Assembly: GCA_003156595.1 (NCBI GenBank)
Contig: PMHH01000139.1
Location: 821-39,117 of the forward strand
Direction of reading: 5' to 3'
Origin: Acidimicrobiaceae bacterium
GTDB taxonomy: Bacteria > Actinomycetota > Acidimicrobiia > Acidimicrobiales > Palsa-688
DNA: 38,297 nucleotides
Shown: positions 26,653 to 34,688 of the stretch, piece by piece
How the letters are laid out: each line of letters starts with the position of its first letter
How positions within the stretch are numbered: the first letter of the stretch is position 1
Notes under the pieces: model-generated
The model's input: only the letters and a program-made list of their open reading frames with translations
Databases searched by the model: none
What the model was told of the DNA's origin: nothing
Translations under genes and position numbers: made by a program

Positions 26653-27810
26653 GTGACCGCCGACCCGGCCAGCCAGCGGTCCCAACCGGCGCAGTCGAGA
26701 GCCCAGCCGGCGCAGTCGAGAGCCCAGCCGGCGCAGTCGAGAGCTGAGCCGGCGCAGTCGAGAGCCCAGATCGTGGGAACGGGCCTGATCGGCGGGTCGA
26801 TCGGCTTGGGCCTGCGCCGACGGGGCTGGTGGGTCACCGGCCGGGACGTGAACCCAGCTCGGCAAGCCCGGGCGTTGGAGCTCGGCGCGCTCGACGAGGT
26901 GGGCACCGACCCCGAGGCGATGGTGACCTTCATCGCCACCCCGGCGGGTGCGGTGGCGGAGGAAGCCGCCGAGGCCCTCGAACATACGGGGGCGGTCACC
27001 GACGTCGCCGGTATCAAGGGACCGGTGCTGGCCAAGGTCGATCATCCCCGGTTCGTGGGCGGGCACCCCATGGCCGGCTCCGAACAGGAGGGGGTCGATG
27101 GGTCGGACCCCGACATGTTCGAAGGCGCCACGTGGGTCCTCACGCCGGCCGCCAACACTGATGCGGGCGCGTTCGCGACCGTTCGGTCAGTAGTGAGCAC
27201 CCTGGGTGCCAACGTGGTGGAGTTGCCCGCCGCTCGCCACGACGACCTGGTGGCGCTGGTCTCCCACGTCCCGCACCTCACGGCCGCCACCCTCATGAAC
27301 CTGGCCGCGGACACCGCTCTCGAACATGCCACCCTGTTGCGCCTGGCTGCGGGGGGATTCCGGGACATGACCCGCGTCGCGGCCGGCGAGCCCGCCATCT
27401 GGCCGGATCTCTGCGTCGACAATCGGGCCGGCATCCTCGACGTGCTCGACCGGCTCCTCGTCGCCCTCGGCGATGTCCGCCAGATAGTCGCCACGGGAGA
27501 CAGGGCCCAGATGCTCGACATGCTGGAGCGGGCACGCGAGGCTCGGGTCAACCTCCCGGCTGGGGCGCCATCGAGCGAGAAGACCGCCGAGCTCCGGGTG
27601 CCGGTGCCGGACCGGCCCGGAGTGTTGGCGGAGGTAACAACCCTGCTCGGCGAGATGGCGGTCAACATCTACGACCTGGAGATTGCCCACAGCGCCGAGG
27701 GCGATCGGGGTGTCCTCGTCCTCGTCGTGGACGCCCTGGCGACCGACCGGGTGCGCCAAGCGCTCCACATCCGCGACTTTCGCTGCTCGGTCCGCCGGCT
27801 GGGGCCGTGA
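26653..27810 (+). CDS. tyrA: Prephenate dehydrogenase with C-terminal ACT domain
   Basis: 385 residues. Oxidises and decarboxylates prephenate to 4-hydroxyphenylpyruvate for tyrosine synthesis. The NAD-binding GTGLIGGSIGLGL starts at residue 42; VTFIATPAGAV, TDVAGIKGPVL, GGHPMAGSEQEG and LVALVSHVPHLTAATL follow. The C-terminal ACT domain (VPVPDRPGVLAEVTTLLGEM to VDALATDRV) is a likely site for amino-acid feedback. The N-terminus is odd: residues 12-39 are four copies of PAQSRAQ running straight into the Rossmann fold. The GTG at 26653 is the only reasonable start before the repeats, although translation could begin later. aroA overlaps its stop. Confidence 0.93.
   Translation: MTADPASQRSQPAQSRAQPAQSRAQPAQSRAEPAQSRAQIVGTGLIGGSIGLGLRRRGWWVTGRDVNPARQARALELGALDEVGTDPEAMVTFIATPAGAVAEEAAEALEHTGAVTDVAGIKGPVLAKVDHPRFVGGHPMAGSEQEGVDGSDPDMFEGATWVLTPAANTDAGAFATVRSVVSTLGANVVELPAARHDDLVALVSHVPHLTAATLMNLAADTALEHATLLRLAAGGFRDMTRVAAGEPAIWPDLCVDNRAGILDVLDRLLVALGDVRQIVATGDRAQMLDMLERAREARVNLPAGAPSSEKTAELRVPVPDRPGVLAEVTTLLGEMAVNIYDLEIAHSAEGDRGVLVLVVDALATDRVRQALHIRDFRCSVRRLGP
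26686..26769 (+). repeat. 21-bp in-frame tandem repeat at the tyrA N-terminus, four copies
   Basis: Units begin at 26686, 26707, 26728 and 26749. Three are identical; the third differs at two bases, so it reads AE rather than AQ at its end. The period is seven codons, so the frame is kept. Confidence 0.92.
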
Positions 27811-29099
27811 CCAGTTTCGTGGCCGGTCCGGGCCGGGCCGGGGCAGCCGTACGTGGCCACCTGCGGGTGCCGGGAGACAAGTCCGTCTCGCATCGGGCCC
27901 TGCTGCTGGCGGCGCGAGCCGAGGGCCGCTCGACGCTGCGCGGCCTGTCGACCGGGGAGGACGTCACCCACACCCTCCGGGCCATCCGGAGCTTCGGCGC
28001 CGGCGTCGACACCGGTCCCGATGGCGCGGTGACGGTGGCCGGCGGGGTCAGTCGGCTCAGCGAGCCGGAAGCAGTGATCGACGTAGGCAACTCCGGAACG
28101 GCCATCCGCCTCCTGGCCGGTTGGGCGGCGGGGATCGACGGCCTGTGCGTGCTTGCCGGTGACGCCTCGATCGCCCGCCGGCCGATGGACCGAGTGACGC
28201 TTCCGTTGCGGCAGATGGGAGGGCGGATCGACGGGCGGCAGCACGGTCGCTTCCCCCCGTTGGTGGTAAGGGGAGGAGGGCTGCACGGGATCGACTACCT
28301 CCTGCCGGTTCCGAGCGCCCAGGTCAAGGGGGCGGTGCTGCTCGCCGGTCTGGCCGCCGAGGGGGAGACCACGGTGCGCGAGCAGGTCCCCACCAGGACC
28401 CACACCGAGGAGCTGCTCCGGCTCTGCGACGCTGACATCCGCGAGACCCCCGGCGCGGTGACGGTACGGCCGTCGATCCTTCGACCCTTCGACCTGGACA
28501 TCCCCGGGGACCCGTCGCAAGCGGCATTCTGGATCGTCGCCGCCTGCATCACGCCAGGCAGTGCGGTGACGGTCGACCACGTGTACGTGGGGCCGGGGCG
28601 GGCCGGGTTCATCGACGTGCTGCAGCGGATGGGGGCGGCCGTCGAGCTGTCCAACGTCGACCCCGATACGTCCACGGCCAGCATTTCCGCCGAGTATGGC
28701 CCGCTCGCCGGCACCGCCGTGGGTGGCGTCGAGGTGCCCTCGCTCGTCGACGAGATCCCGATCCTGGCCGTAGCCGCCAGCGCCGCCGACGGGACGACCA
28801 CCTTCGCCGATGCCGCCGAGCTCAAAGTCAAGGAGAGCGACCGCATCGCCACCGTGGTCGCCTCGCTGGCCGCAGTTGGTGTCAAGACCGAGGAGCGCCC
28901 CGACGGGTTGGTGGTCCACGGGCAGGCGGGGCGGCCGCTGACGGGAGGCCAGGTGGATTCCGCTGGTGACCACCGGGTGGCCATGGCCATGGCGGTAGCT
29001 GCTCTCATCGCGGCCGATCCCGTTCGTATCGATCATTGGGAGGCCGTCGCCACCAGCTATCCGACGTTCGAGGAGGATTACCAGCGATGCGTGTCATAG
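27807..29099 (+). CDS. aroA: 3-phosphoshikimate 1-carboxyvinyltransferase (EPSP synthase)
   Basis: 430 residues. Joins PEP to shikimate 3-phosphate in the shikimate pathway. VPGDKSVSHRALLLAA has the S3P/PEP-binding lysine and serine, VIDVGNSGTAIRLLAG is the conserved N-domain loop, and SAQVKGAVLLAGL, GDPSQAAFWIVAAC, LVDEIPILAVAAS and ELKVKESDRI follow in order. Its GTG overlaps the tyrA stop (GTGA), so two aromatic amino-acid enzymes are translationally linked. Its 3' end overlaps cmk by 13 nt. Confidence 0.96.
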   Translation: MTSFVAGPGRAGAAVRGHLRVPGDKSVSHRALLLAARAEGRSTLRGLSTGEDVTHTLRAIRSFGAGVDTGPDGAVTVAGGVSRLSEPEAVIDVGNSGTAIRLLAGWAAGIDGLCVLAGDASIARRPMDRVTLPLRQMGGRIDGRQHGRFPPLVVRGGGLHGIDYLLPVPSAQVKGAVLLAGLAAEGETTVREQVPTRTHTEELLRLCDADIRETPGAVTVRPSILRPFDLDIPGDPSQAAFWIVAACITPGSAVTVDHVYVGPGRAGFIDVLQRMGAAVELSNVDPDTSTASISAEYGPLAGTAVGGVEVPSLVDEIPILAVAASAADGTTTFADAAELKVKESDRIATVVASLAAVGVKTEERPDGLVVHGQAGRPLTGGQVDSAGDHRVAMAMAVAALIAADPVRIDHWEAVATSYPTFEEDYQRCVS

Positions 29100-29788
29100 C
29101 CATCGACGGCCCGGCCGGATCTGGGAAGTCGACCGTGGCCAAGGCCGTCGCGACCCGCCTGGGCCTCGCGTATCTCGACACCGGCGCCATGTACCGGGCA
29201 ATCGCCTTCGAGGCCATGCGCCGCGGCATCGACCCGGCTGACGCCGGCCCGGTCGCGACACTCGCCCGCGAGGTCGACCTGGCGGTCGGGGAGAAGGTCC
29301 TCGTCGACGGGGTCGACGCGACCATCGAGATCCGCAGTCCCGAAGTGACCAGGGCGGTGAGCACCGTGGCGGCCAACCCGGCTGTCCGCCAGGAGCTGGT
29401 CGCCCGCCAGCGGGAATGGGTCAAGGCCCACGACGGCGCAGTCGTCGAGGGCCGGGACATCGGTACGGTGGTGTTCCCGTCAGCCGATCTCAAGGTGTAT
29501 CTGACCGCGGACGATCAGGAAAGAGCCAGCCGTCGCAGCAAGGAGATGCTCGACCTCCAGTACGACCAGGTGGCGGCCGACATCGCCCGGCGGGACCACA
29601 TCGACTCCACCCGGCCGGCGTCGCCTCTGAGCGTGGCTGACGACGCCATCCGCATCGACACGACCGGGCGCAACATCGACATCGTGGTCGAAGAGGTGCT
29701 GGCCTTGGCGGCGCAAGAAGAGACCGCCGACGAAACGTCCGCCCAGGGGACGGACCATGACCAGACGAGACGAGGCGAGGCGAGGTGA
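29087..29788 (+). CDS. cmk: Cytidylate kinase
   Basis: 233 residues. Phosphorylates CMP and dCMP. The P-loop GPAGSGKST is at 8-16, DTGAMYRAIAFEA is the nucleotide-monophosphate site, and EGRDIGTVVFPSADLKVYLTAD (about 125-146) precedes the lid RASRRSKEM. The start is ATG at 29087 with GAGGAGGA at 29070-29077. The C-terminal 20 residues are acidic and Gln/Thr-rich, beyond the usual end. It overlaps aroA upstream and plsC downstream. Confidence 0.95.
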   Translation: MRVIAIDGPAGSGKSTVAKAVATRLGLAYLDTGAMYRAIAFEAMRRGIDPADAGPVATLAREVDLAVGEKVLVDGVDATIEIRSPEVTRAVSTVAANPAVRQELVARQREWVKAHDGAVVEGRDIGTVVFPSADLKVYLTADDQERASRRSKEMLDLQYDQVAADIARRDHIDSTRPASPLSVADDAIRIDTTGRNIDIVVEEVLALAAQEETADETSAQGTDHDQTRRGEAR

Positions 29789-30444
29789 ACGAGTCCAGAG
29801 TCAGGTTGGCGTGGTACTGGTTCGCGCGGAGTCTGGTCGAGGTCTTCTGCCGGGTGTGGTTCCGGGTCGAGATCAGAGGCCGGCATCACGTTCCCGCCGC
29901 GGGCGCCTATGTCATCGCGCCCGTGCACCGGTCCAACGTGGACACCCTCCTGGCCGGCTGCCTGACGCGACGCCGGATCCGGTTTATGGGCAAGGACAGC
30001 CTCTGGAAGTACCGCTTGTTGGGGGCGCTGTTCAGCTCTCTTGGCGCCTTCCCGGTGCACCGCGGCACCCCCGACCGCGAGGCCCTGCGCACCTGCGAAG
30101 AGGCAGTGCGGGCCGGCGAACCGGTCGTGTTGTTCCCCGAGGGCACCCGCCAGTCCGGCCCCACAGTCCAGCCGTTGTTCGAGGGGGCCGCGTTCGTGGC
30201 GGCCCGGGCCGGGGTGCCGATCGTCCCGGTGGGTATCGGCGGAAGCGAGTGGGCCATGCCCAAGGGCAAGAAGGGGATCTCTCCTGTCAAAGTGGTGATC
30301 GTCGTCGGGCCTCCGATCCCCGCGCCCGAACGCCCCGCCAGCGGCCGAGTCTCCCGACGATCGGTCGCCGAGCTGTCCGACACTCTCCACCAGCAGCTGC
30401 AAGGTCTCTTCGACGAAGCCCTGGCTGCCGCCGGGAGGGCGTGA
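29785..30444 (+). CDS. plsC: 1-acyl-sn-glycerol-3-phosphate acyltransferase family protein
   Basis: 219 residues. Likely adds the second acyl chain to lysophosphatidic acid at the inner membrane face. APVHRSNVDTLL has the HX4D catalytic pair His48/Asp53. IRFMGKDSLWKYRLLGALFSSLGAFPVHRG, VVLFPEGTRQSG and GVPIVPVGIGGSEW are acyltransferase blocks II to IV. One weak hydrophobic segment is near the N-terminus. The GTG start overlaps the cmk stop (GTGA). In many actinobacteria a PlsC homologue lies between cmk and der, as here. Acyl acceptor specificity is not shown by sequence. Confidence 0.9.
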   Translation: MNESRVRLAWYWFARSLVEVFCRVWFRVEIRGRHHVPAAGAYVIAPVHRSNVDTLLAGCLTRRRIRFMGKDSLWKYRLLGALFSSLGAFPVHRGTPDREALRTCEEAVRAGEPVVLFPEGTRQSGPTVQPLFEGAAFVAARAGVPIVPVGIGGSEWAMPKGKKGISPVKVVIVVGPPIPAPERPASGRVSRRSVAELSDTLHQQLQGLFDEALAAAGRA

Positions 30445-30504
30445 ACTCGCGGCGGGCGCTCGCCGACGCGGACGCGACCCGCTTTTGAGCGCCACCCCGG
30501 CCGA

Positions 30505-30550
30505 ATAGTGCTCAGTAGTGGACCGTATACGACCCTCTACTGAACACTAT
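30505..30550. repeat. A+T-rich inverted repeat between convergent plsC and ispH
   Basis: ATAGTG-C-TCAGTAG (30505-30518) pairs with CTACTGA-A-CACTAT (30537-30550), 13 of 14 positions, around an 18-nt loop that holds the palindrome CGTATACG (30524-30531). It is clearly less G+C-rich than its surroundings. It could be a bidirectional terminator or a regulator site. The rest of 30445-30679 contains a short coding-like stretch with no recognisable family. Confidence 0.65.
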
Positions 30551-30679
30551 CCGTTTGCAGCCCGCGCCGGATGGCCCGTCGAGACCGTGTACCGGATGGC
30601 GACTGCCCGACGCGAGCGCGCCGAGCGGTTGGGCCCGGATCCGTGGATGAGGTTGGGATGGTGGACGGAGGACAGACGG

Positions 30680-31729
30680 TCAGCGGGTGAGGCCGGCCAG
30701 CGCCACGGCGGCGGACAGCTCACGGTCGTCGGGGAGGGGAGCGCCGCCGGCCGTGGGGTCGCCGCCGGGAGCCAGGCCCGCCACTGCGGCTGCAGCCGCC
30801 AAGTGACGGACGGCGTCGCGCAGCTCCCTCGGCAGGGGAAAGTACTCGTCCTCATCGACGGCCCGGATCTCTTCGACTCCATGGCGGGCGTCGAGGCGGG
30901 CCACTACCGCCTCCACCAGCTCCTCGGGGGCCGACGCCCCGGCGATGACGCCCACCGTGCCGGAGAGATCGTCGGGTAGTTCGGTCGCCCCGTTGACCCG
31001 CAGGACCCGCCGGCAGCCGGCGGTGATCGCGGTGCGTTCCAGGGCTCGGGTGTTGGACGAGTTGGCCGATCCGATCACCACCACCGCGTCGCAGTGGCCG
31101 GCGATGGTCTTGAGGGCGGTCTGCCGGTTGGTGGTCGCGAAGCACAGGTCCGAGGTGCCGGGCATCCACAGGTCGGGCCAGCGGGCCCGGGCCGAGTCCA
31201 GGAGGATCTGCCACTCGTCCACGGCCAAGGTGGTCTGGGCCAGGAAGGCGACGGGTCCCTCCGGATCGGGAAGGGCCTCCAGCTCCTCGAGACGCTCGAC
31301 GCGGTGCACCGCGTCAGGAGCCACGGCTGCCGTGCCGATGGCCTCCTGGTGACCCTCGTGCCCTACGTAGACGATGGTGTACCCCTTAGCCGCTCGCACC
31401 TTGACTTCGTGGTGGACCTTCTTGACCAACGGGCACACCGCGTTGACCACAGCCCCGCCGCGAGCCCGGGCTGCCTCCACCACCTCGGGGGGAGACCCGT
31501 GGGCGGACAGCATCAACGGGGCCCCTTCCGGCACCTCGTCCACATCGTCGACGAACACCACACCGAGTTGGCGGAAGCGTTCGACCACGACCTGGTTGTG
31601 CACGATCTCGTGGTAGCAGTACACCGGCGGCTCGAACACCCGGGTCATCCAGGCCAGTGATTTGATCGCCATCTCCACCCCGGCACAGAAACCCCGCGGC
31701 GAGGCCAGCAGGACCCGGTCCACTTCCAC
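30680..31729 (-). CDS. ispH: 4-hydroxy-3-methylbut-2-enyl diphosphate reductase
   Basis: 349 residues from GTG at 31729. Last enzyme of the MEP pathway, an Fe-S protein making IPP and DMAPP. The three cluster cysteines are Cys15 (PRGFCAGVEM), Cys99 (NAVCPLV) and Cys196 (DLCFATTNRQ). HEIVHNQ, LSAHGSPP, VYVGHEGHQEAIGT and GSANSSNTRAL are also present. The frame is open far upstream, antisense to the DUF512 gene, but MEVDRVLLASPRGFC is the normal N-terminus and a TAGCCT -10 box ends 7 nt before this GTG. The C-terminus has an extra Ala/Gly-rich segment of about 40 residues. Confidence 0.95.
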   Translation of the reverse strand: MEVDRVLLASPRGFCAGVEMAIKSLAWMTRVFEPPVYCYHEIVHNQVVVERFRQLGVVFVDDVDEVPEGAPLMLSAHGSPPEVVEAARARGGAVVNAVCPLVKKVHHEVKVRAAKGYTIVYVGHEGHQEAIGTAAVAPDAVHRVERLEELEALPDPEGPVAFLAQTTLAVDEWQILLDSARARWPDLWMPGTSDLCFATTNRQTALKTIAGHCDAVVVIGSANSSNTRALERTAITAGCRRVLRVNGATELPDDLSGTVGVIAGASAPEELVEAVVARLDARHGVEEIRAVDEDEYFPLPRELRDAVRHLAAAAAVAGLAPGGDPTAGGAPLPDDRELSAAVALAGLTR

Positions 31730-31736
31730 GGTAGCC

Positions 31737-31742
31737 AGGCTA
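31737..31742 (-). promoter_or_regulatory. -10 box of a leaderless promoter for ispH
   Basis: On the minus strand TAGCCT ends 7 nt before the ispH GTG at 31729. It helps reject the long upstream extension of the frame. Confidence 0.5.
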
Positions 31743-31804
31743 TCGGCCAGGCGGGCCGGCGCAGCTGCCGCCAGACCCGAGGCAGCCGCGACCCCAGCAG
31801 GGAG

Positions 31805-31810
31805 TACCCT
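31805..31810 (+). promoter_or_regulatory. -10 box for the DUF512-der operon
   Basis: TACCCT ends 9 nt before the ATG at 31820, giving a leaderless or nearly leaderless mRNA. It is divergent from the ispH promoter within a 90-bp gap. Confidence 0.4.
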
Positions 31811-31819
31811 GGTCAGGCT

Positions 31820-33208
31820 ATGTCCCTGCCCCGCGTGGTGGCGGTGGCCCCAGGGTCTCCGGCTGCCCGGGCCGGCCTCCTGCCCGGCGACGAAATCGTC
31901 GCCATGGACGGCCAGCTCCCCCGAGACATCATCGAGTACCAATTGCTCGCCGACCAGGCCGAGCTGGAGCTCGACGTCCGCCAGGGCGGCCTCGAACGAA
32001 CCGTCACCGTGACCCGGGCGGGCGGGGAACCCCTGGGCATCGAGGTCGACGCTGCCCTCTTCGACCGGGTGAGGACCTGCGACAACCATTGCGAGTTCTG
32101 CTTTATCCACCAGCTGCCAAAGGGCATGCGCCGCAGCCTGTACACCCGGGACGACGACTACCGGCTGTCCTTCCTGTACGGCAACTTCACCACCCTCACC
32201 CGCTTCACCGAGGCCGACCTGGAGCGGGTCGTCACCGAGGGTCTGTCGCCCCTGTGGGTGAGCATCCATGCCACCGACCCCGAGGTGCGCGCCCGCATGC
32301 TGCGCAACCGCCGCGGGGCGACCAGCCTGCGGTGGTTGCGGGCGCTCCTCGACCACGGCATCGAGGTCCACGGCCAGGTGGTGGTCTGCCCGGACGTCAA
32401 CGATGGCCCCATCCTCGACGACACCATCGCCGGCGTCCTCGACCGCTACCCGGAGCTGTCCAGCGTGGCGTGCGTGCCCCTCGGCGTGAGCCGCTTCAAC
32501 GTGGAGGGCACCATGCGGCCGCACACCCGGGCCGAAGCCAACTTCGTCGTGGACCTGGTTGAGGGCTGGCAGGACACCTTCGTGGGGGCGCTCGGCCGCC
32601 GCCTGGTGTACGCGGCCGACGAGTACTACTTGCTCGCCGGGCGGTCCTTTCCCCTCTTGGAGACCTACGGCGCCATCGCCCAGCACGACAACGGAGTCGG
32701 CCTGGTGCGCGCCTTCGAGGCTCGTTTTCACGGGCGCCATGACGCCCCGACAGGCGGCCCGGGCGGGTTCTTCCAGTCAGTCGACGGTGCACCCGCGATC
32801 GGCTACCGGGCCCCCCGGGCGCCAGGTTCCATCTCGCTGCGAGCCCGGGCGGACGCCCCGGTCACCGTGCTGACCGGCTCCTACGCGGCCGAGGTCATCC
32901 GGCCGCTGGTGGCGGCCGTCGCCACCGACGCCGAGGTCCTGGCCGTGCCCAACGGGTTCTTCGGCGGCAACATCGGCGTCGCCGGCCTGCTCACCGGAGT
33001 CGATCTGATCGAAGCCCTGGCGCAGGCGCCGTGGAACCGCCGATACCTCCTGCCGGACGTGTGCCTCTCCGGCGGGCGATTCCTCGACGGGCTGGGTCCT
33101 GAGGACCTGCCGCGCCCGGTCGTGGTGGTGCCGGCCGATGGGGCGGCGCTGCGGGCGGCCCTCACCGCCGGCCGGCCGGAACCCGTGGCCGTCGGACGTT
33201 CCCGATGA
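31820..33208 (+). CDS. DUF512 protein: PDZ domain plus radical-SAM-type Fe-S domain
   Basis: 462 residues. Residues 1 to about 65 are PDZ-like (VVAVAPGSPAARAGLLPGDEIVAMDG). Cys87, Cys91 and Cys94 in RTCDNHCEFCFIHQ form a CX3CX2C cluster site of radical-SAM type, and LYTRDDDYRLSFLYGNFTTLT and LWVSIHATDPEVRARMLRN follow. The DUF512 domain fills the C-terminal half (SVACVPLGVSRFN, YAADEYYLLAG, PNGFFGGNIGVAGLLTG). No function is established for the family that I know of. Its ATGA overlap with der, and the same pairing in many Firmicutes and actinobacteria as I recall, suggest a link to ribosome assembly or to a Der-related process; that is inference. Confidence 0.9.
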   Translation: MSLPRVVAVAPGSPAARAGLLPGDEIVAMDGQLPRDIIEYQLLADQAELELDVRQGGLERTVTVTRAGGEPLGIEVDAALFDRVRTCDNHCEFCFIHQLPKGMRRSLYTRDDDYRLSFLYGNFTTLTRFTEADLERVVTEGLSPLWVSIHATDPEVRARMLRNRRGATSLRWLRALLDHGIEVHGQVVVCPDVNDGPILDDTIAGVLDRYPELSSVACVPLGVSRFNVEGTMRPHTRAEANFVVDLVEGWQDTFVGALGRRLVYAADEYYLLAGRSFPLLETYGAIAQHDNGVGLVRAFEARFHGRHDAPTGGPGGFFQSVDGAPAIGYRAPRAPGSISLRARADAPVTVLTGSYAAEVIRPLVAAVATDAEVLAVPNGFFGGNIGVAGLLTGVDLIEALAQAPWNRRYLLPDVCLSGGRFLDGLGPEDLPRPVVVVPADGAALRAALTAGRPEPVAVGRSR

Positions 33209-34533
33209 AGGGACCTCGGCCTGCGGCGGCGGGAGGGACCCGGCCGGTGGTGGCCGTCGTGGGCCGGCCCAACGTCGGAAAGAGCACGCTGGTCAACAGG
33301 ATCGTCGGGCGGCGCGAGGCCATCGTCGAAGAAAAACCGGGTGTGACCCGGGACCGCAAGCTCCTCGACGCCGAGTGGGCTGGGCGGGACTTCACCATCG
33401 TCGACACCGGTGGCTGGCTGGCCGCCGGCGACACCCTCGACCGCCAGGTCACCTCCCAGTCGGAGCGAGCTATCTCCGAGGCGGCCGTGGTGCTGCTGGT
33501 GGTCGACACCTCGGTCGGTGTCACGGAGGAGGACGCCGCGGTCGCCGCCCTGCTGCGAAAGTTGGCCCGCCCGACCCTGGTGGTGGCCAACAAGGTGGAC
33601 GGCGACAGCCGAGAGGCCGACGCCTGGGCCTTCACCCGGCTGGGTCTGGGCGACCCGATCCCGATCAGCGCCATACACGGGCGGGGGACCGGCGACCTGC
33701 TCGACCTGGTGGTGGAGCGGCTGCCGACCGAACCTGCTGAGGAACCCGGCCCCGAAGATCAGGTCCTGGTCCCGTCCGTCGCCATCGTGGGCCGGCCCAA
33801 CGTGGGCAAGTCGACGCTGTTCAACCGGCTCATCGGCGACGAGCGCTCCGTCGTGCACGACCTGCCCGGCACCACCCGCGACAGCATCGACACCCTCGTG
33901 TCCACCCCCGACGGCGCCATCCGGTTCATCGACACCGCCGGCATGCGCCGCCGGGCCCGGGAGGCGGAGGGGGCCGAGTTCTACTCCCTGGTGCGGGCCC
34001 TGCAGGCCCTGGACCGGGCCCACGCCGCCCTCCTGGTAATCGACGCCACCGAGGGCATCACCCGTCAGGACCAGCGGCTGGCGGAGCGGATCGACGCCGC
34101 CGGCAACCCGGTGGTCGTGATCCTCAACAAGTGGGAGCTCCTCGACGCCGAGCGGCGCGCTCAGGTCACCCTGGACCTGGAGGACCGGCTGGCGTTCCTG
34201 GCCTACGCCCCGGTGCTCAAGGTCAGCGCCCGTACCGGCCTCGGGGTGCACAAGCTCTATCCGGCCCTACGGGACTCCCTGTCCGCATCCCAGCGGCGGG
34301 TGGCCACCGGCGAGCTCAACCGGGTCCTCGCCGAAGCCCAGGCCGCCCACCGCTCCCCAGGGGGGCGGATCATGTATGGGACCCAGGGGGGCACCGACCC
34401 CCCGACTTTTACCTTGTTCGCGACAAAGGCGGTCCCGGCTCCGTACCTCCGCTATCTGGAGCGGCGGATCCGGGAGCATTTCGGCTTCGGGCCCACTCCG
34501 CTGGTGTTCCGGGTCCGCCGGCGGGCGACCTGA
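33205..34533 (+). CDS. der: Ribosome biogenesis GTPase Der (EngA)
   Basis: 442 residues. Double-GTPase needed for 50S subunit maturation. The first G domain starts VVGRPNVGKSTLVNR, with DTGGWL and NKVDGD; the second starts IVGRPNVGKSTLFNR with DLPGTTRDSID, DTAGMRR and NKWELL. The C-terminal KH-like domain reads TDPPTFTLFATKAVPAPYLRYLERRIREHFGF. Start ATG overlaps the DUF512 stop in ATGA, so the two are coupled. It is the last gene of the block shared with M. tuberculosis (Rv1713). Confidence 0.97.
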   Translation: MKGPRPAAAGGTRPVVAVVGRPNVGKSTLVNRIVGRREAIVEEKPGVTRDRKLLDAEWAGRDFTIVDTGGWLAAGDTLDRQVTSQSERAISEAAVVLLVVDTSVGVTEEDAAVAALLRKLARPTLVVANKVDGDSREADAWAFTRLGLGDPIPISAIHGRGTGDLLDLVVERLPTEPAEEPGPEDQVLVPSVAIVGRPNVGKSTLFNRLIGDERSVVHDLPGTTRDSIDTLVSTPDGAIRFIDTAGMRRRAREAEGAEFYSLVRALQALDRAHAALLVIDATEGITRQDQRLAERIDAAGNPVVVILNKWELLDAERRAQVTLDLEDRLAFLAYAPVLKVSARTGLGVHKLYPALRDSLSASQRRVATGELNRVLAEAQAAHRSPGGRIMYGTQGGTDPPTFTLFATKAVPAPYLRYLERRIREHFGFGPTPLVFRVRRRAT

Positions 34534-34568
34534 ACCCCTGGCGGGCCGGGGGGCGCCGGGCCGGGCAG

Positions 34569-34626
34569 ATCTCACAGATGTTCGCCTATCTGCCCGATCG
34601 GGGGGATAATCGAACACCTGTGAGAT
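34569..34626. repeat. 16-nt inverted repeat between der and the PP2C phosphatase gene
   Basis: ATCTCACAG-A-TGTTCG (34569-34584) pairs with CGAACA-C-CTGTGAGAT (34611-34626), 15 of 16 positions. The 26-nt interior holds a second nested repeat, TATC with GATA around CCGATCGG. It may be a terminator for der or a double operator for the next gene, whose -10 box is 50 bp downstream. Confidence 0.7.
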
Positions 34627-34675
34627 TCCGAGCCTCGGTGGCCGGCCCGGAACCGCAATCGGGTGTGGTTTCTAG

Positions 34676-34681
34676 TACCGT
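34676..34681 (+). promoter_or_regulatory. -10 box of a leaderless promoter for the PP2C phosphatase gene
   Basis: TACCGT ends 7 nt before the ATG at 34689. It supports that start over the longer open frame, which runs back inside der. Confidence 0.5.
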
Positions 34682-34688
34682 TTCACTC

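Noticed and set aside
26627-26656. The nine-codon frame before tyrA as an attenuator leader peptide.
   Set aside because: It has no Tyr, Phe or Trp codons and no terminator/antiterminator pair follows.
26647-27066. A long minus-strand frame with repeated SRLRRLG residues opposite tyrA.
   Set aside because: It is the antisense reading of the 21-bp repeats and Rossmann-fold codons, with no family similarity.
31730-32740. An open extension of ispH to 686 residues.
   Set aside because: It is antisense to the well-supported DUF512 gene, has no similarity to IspH, and the normal N-terminus plus a -10 box place the start at 31729.
34611-34626. A LexA/SOS box.
   Set aside because: Only one half matches CGAAC well; the other half (TGTGAG) departs from GTTCG, and the gene downstream is not a known SOS gene.
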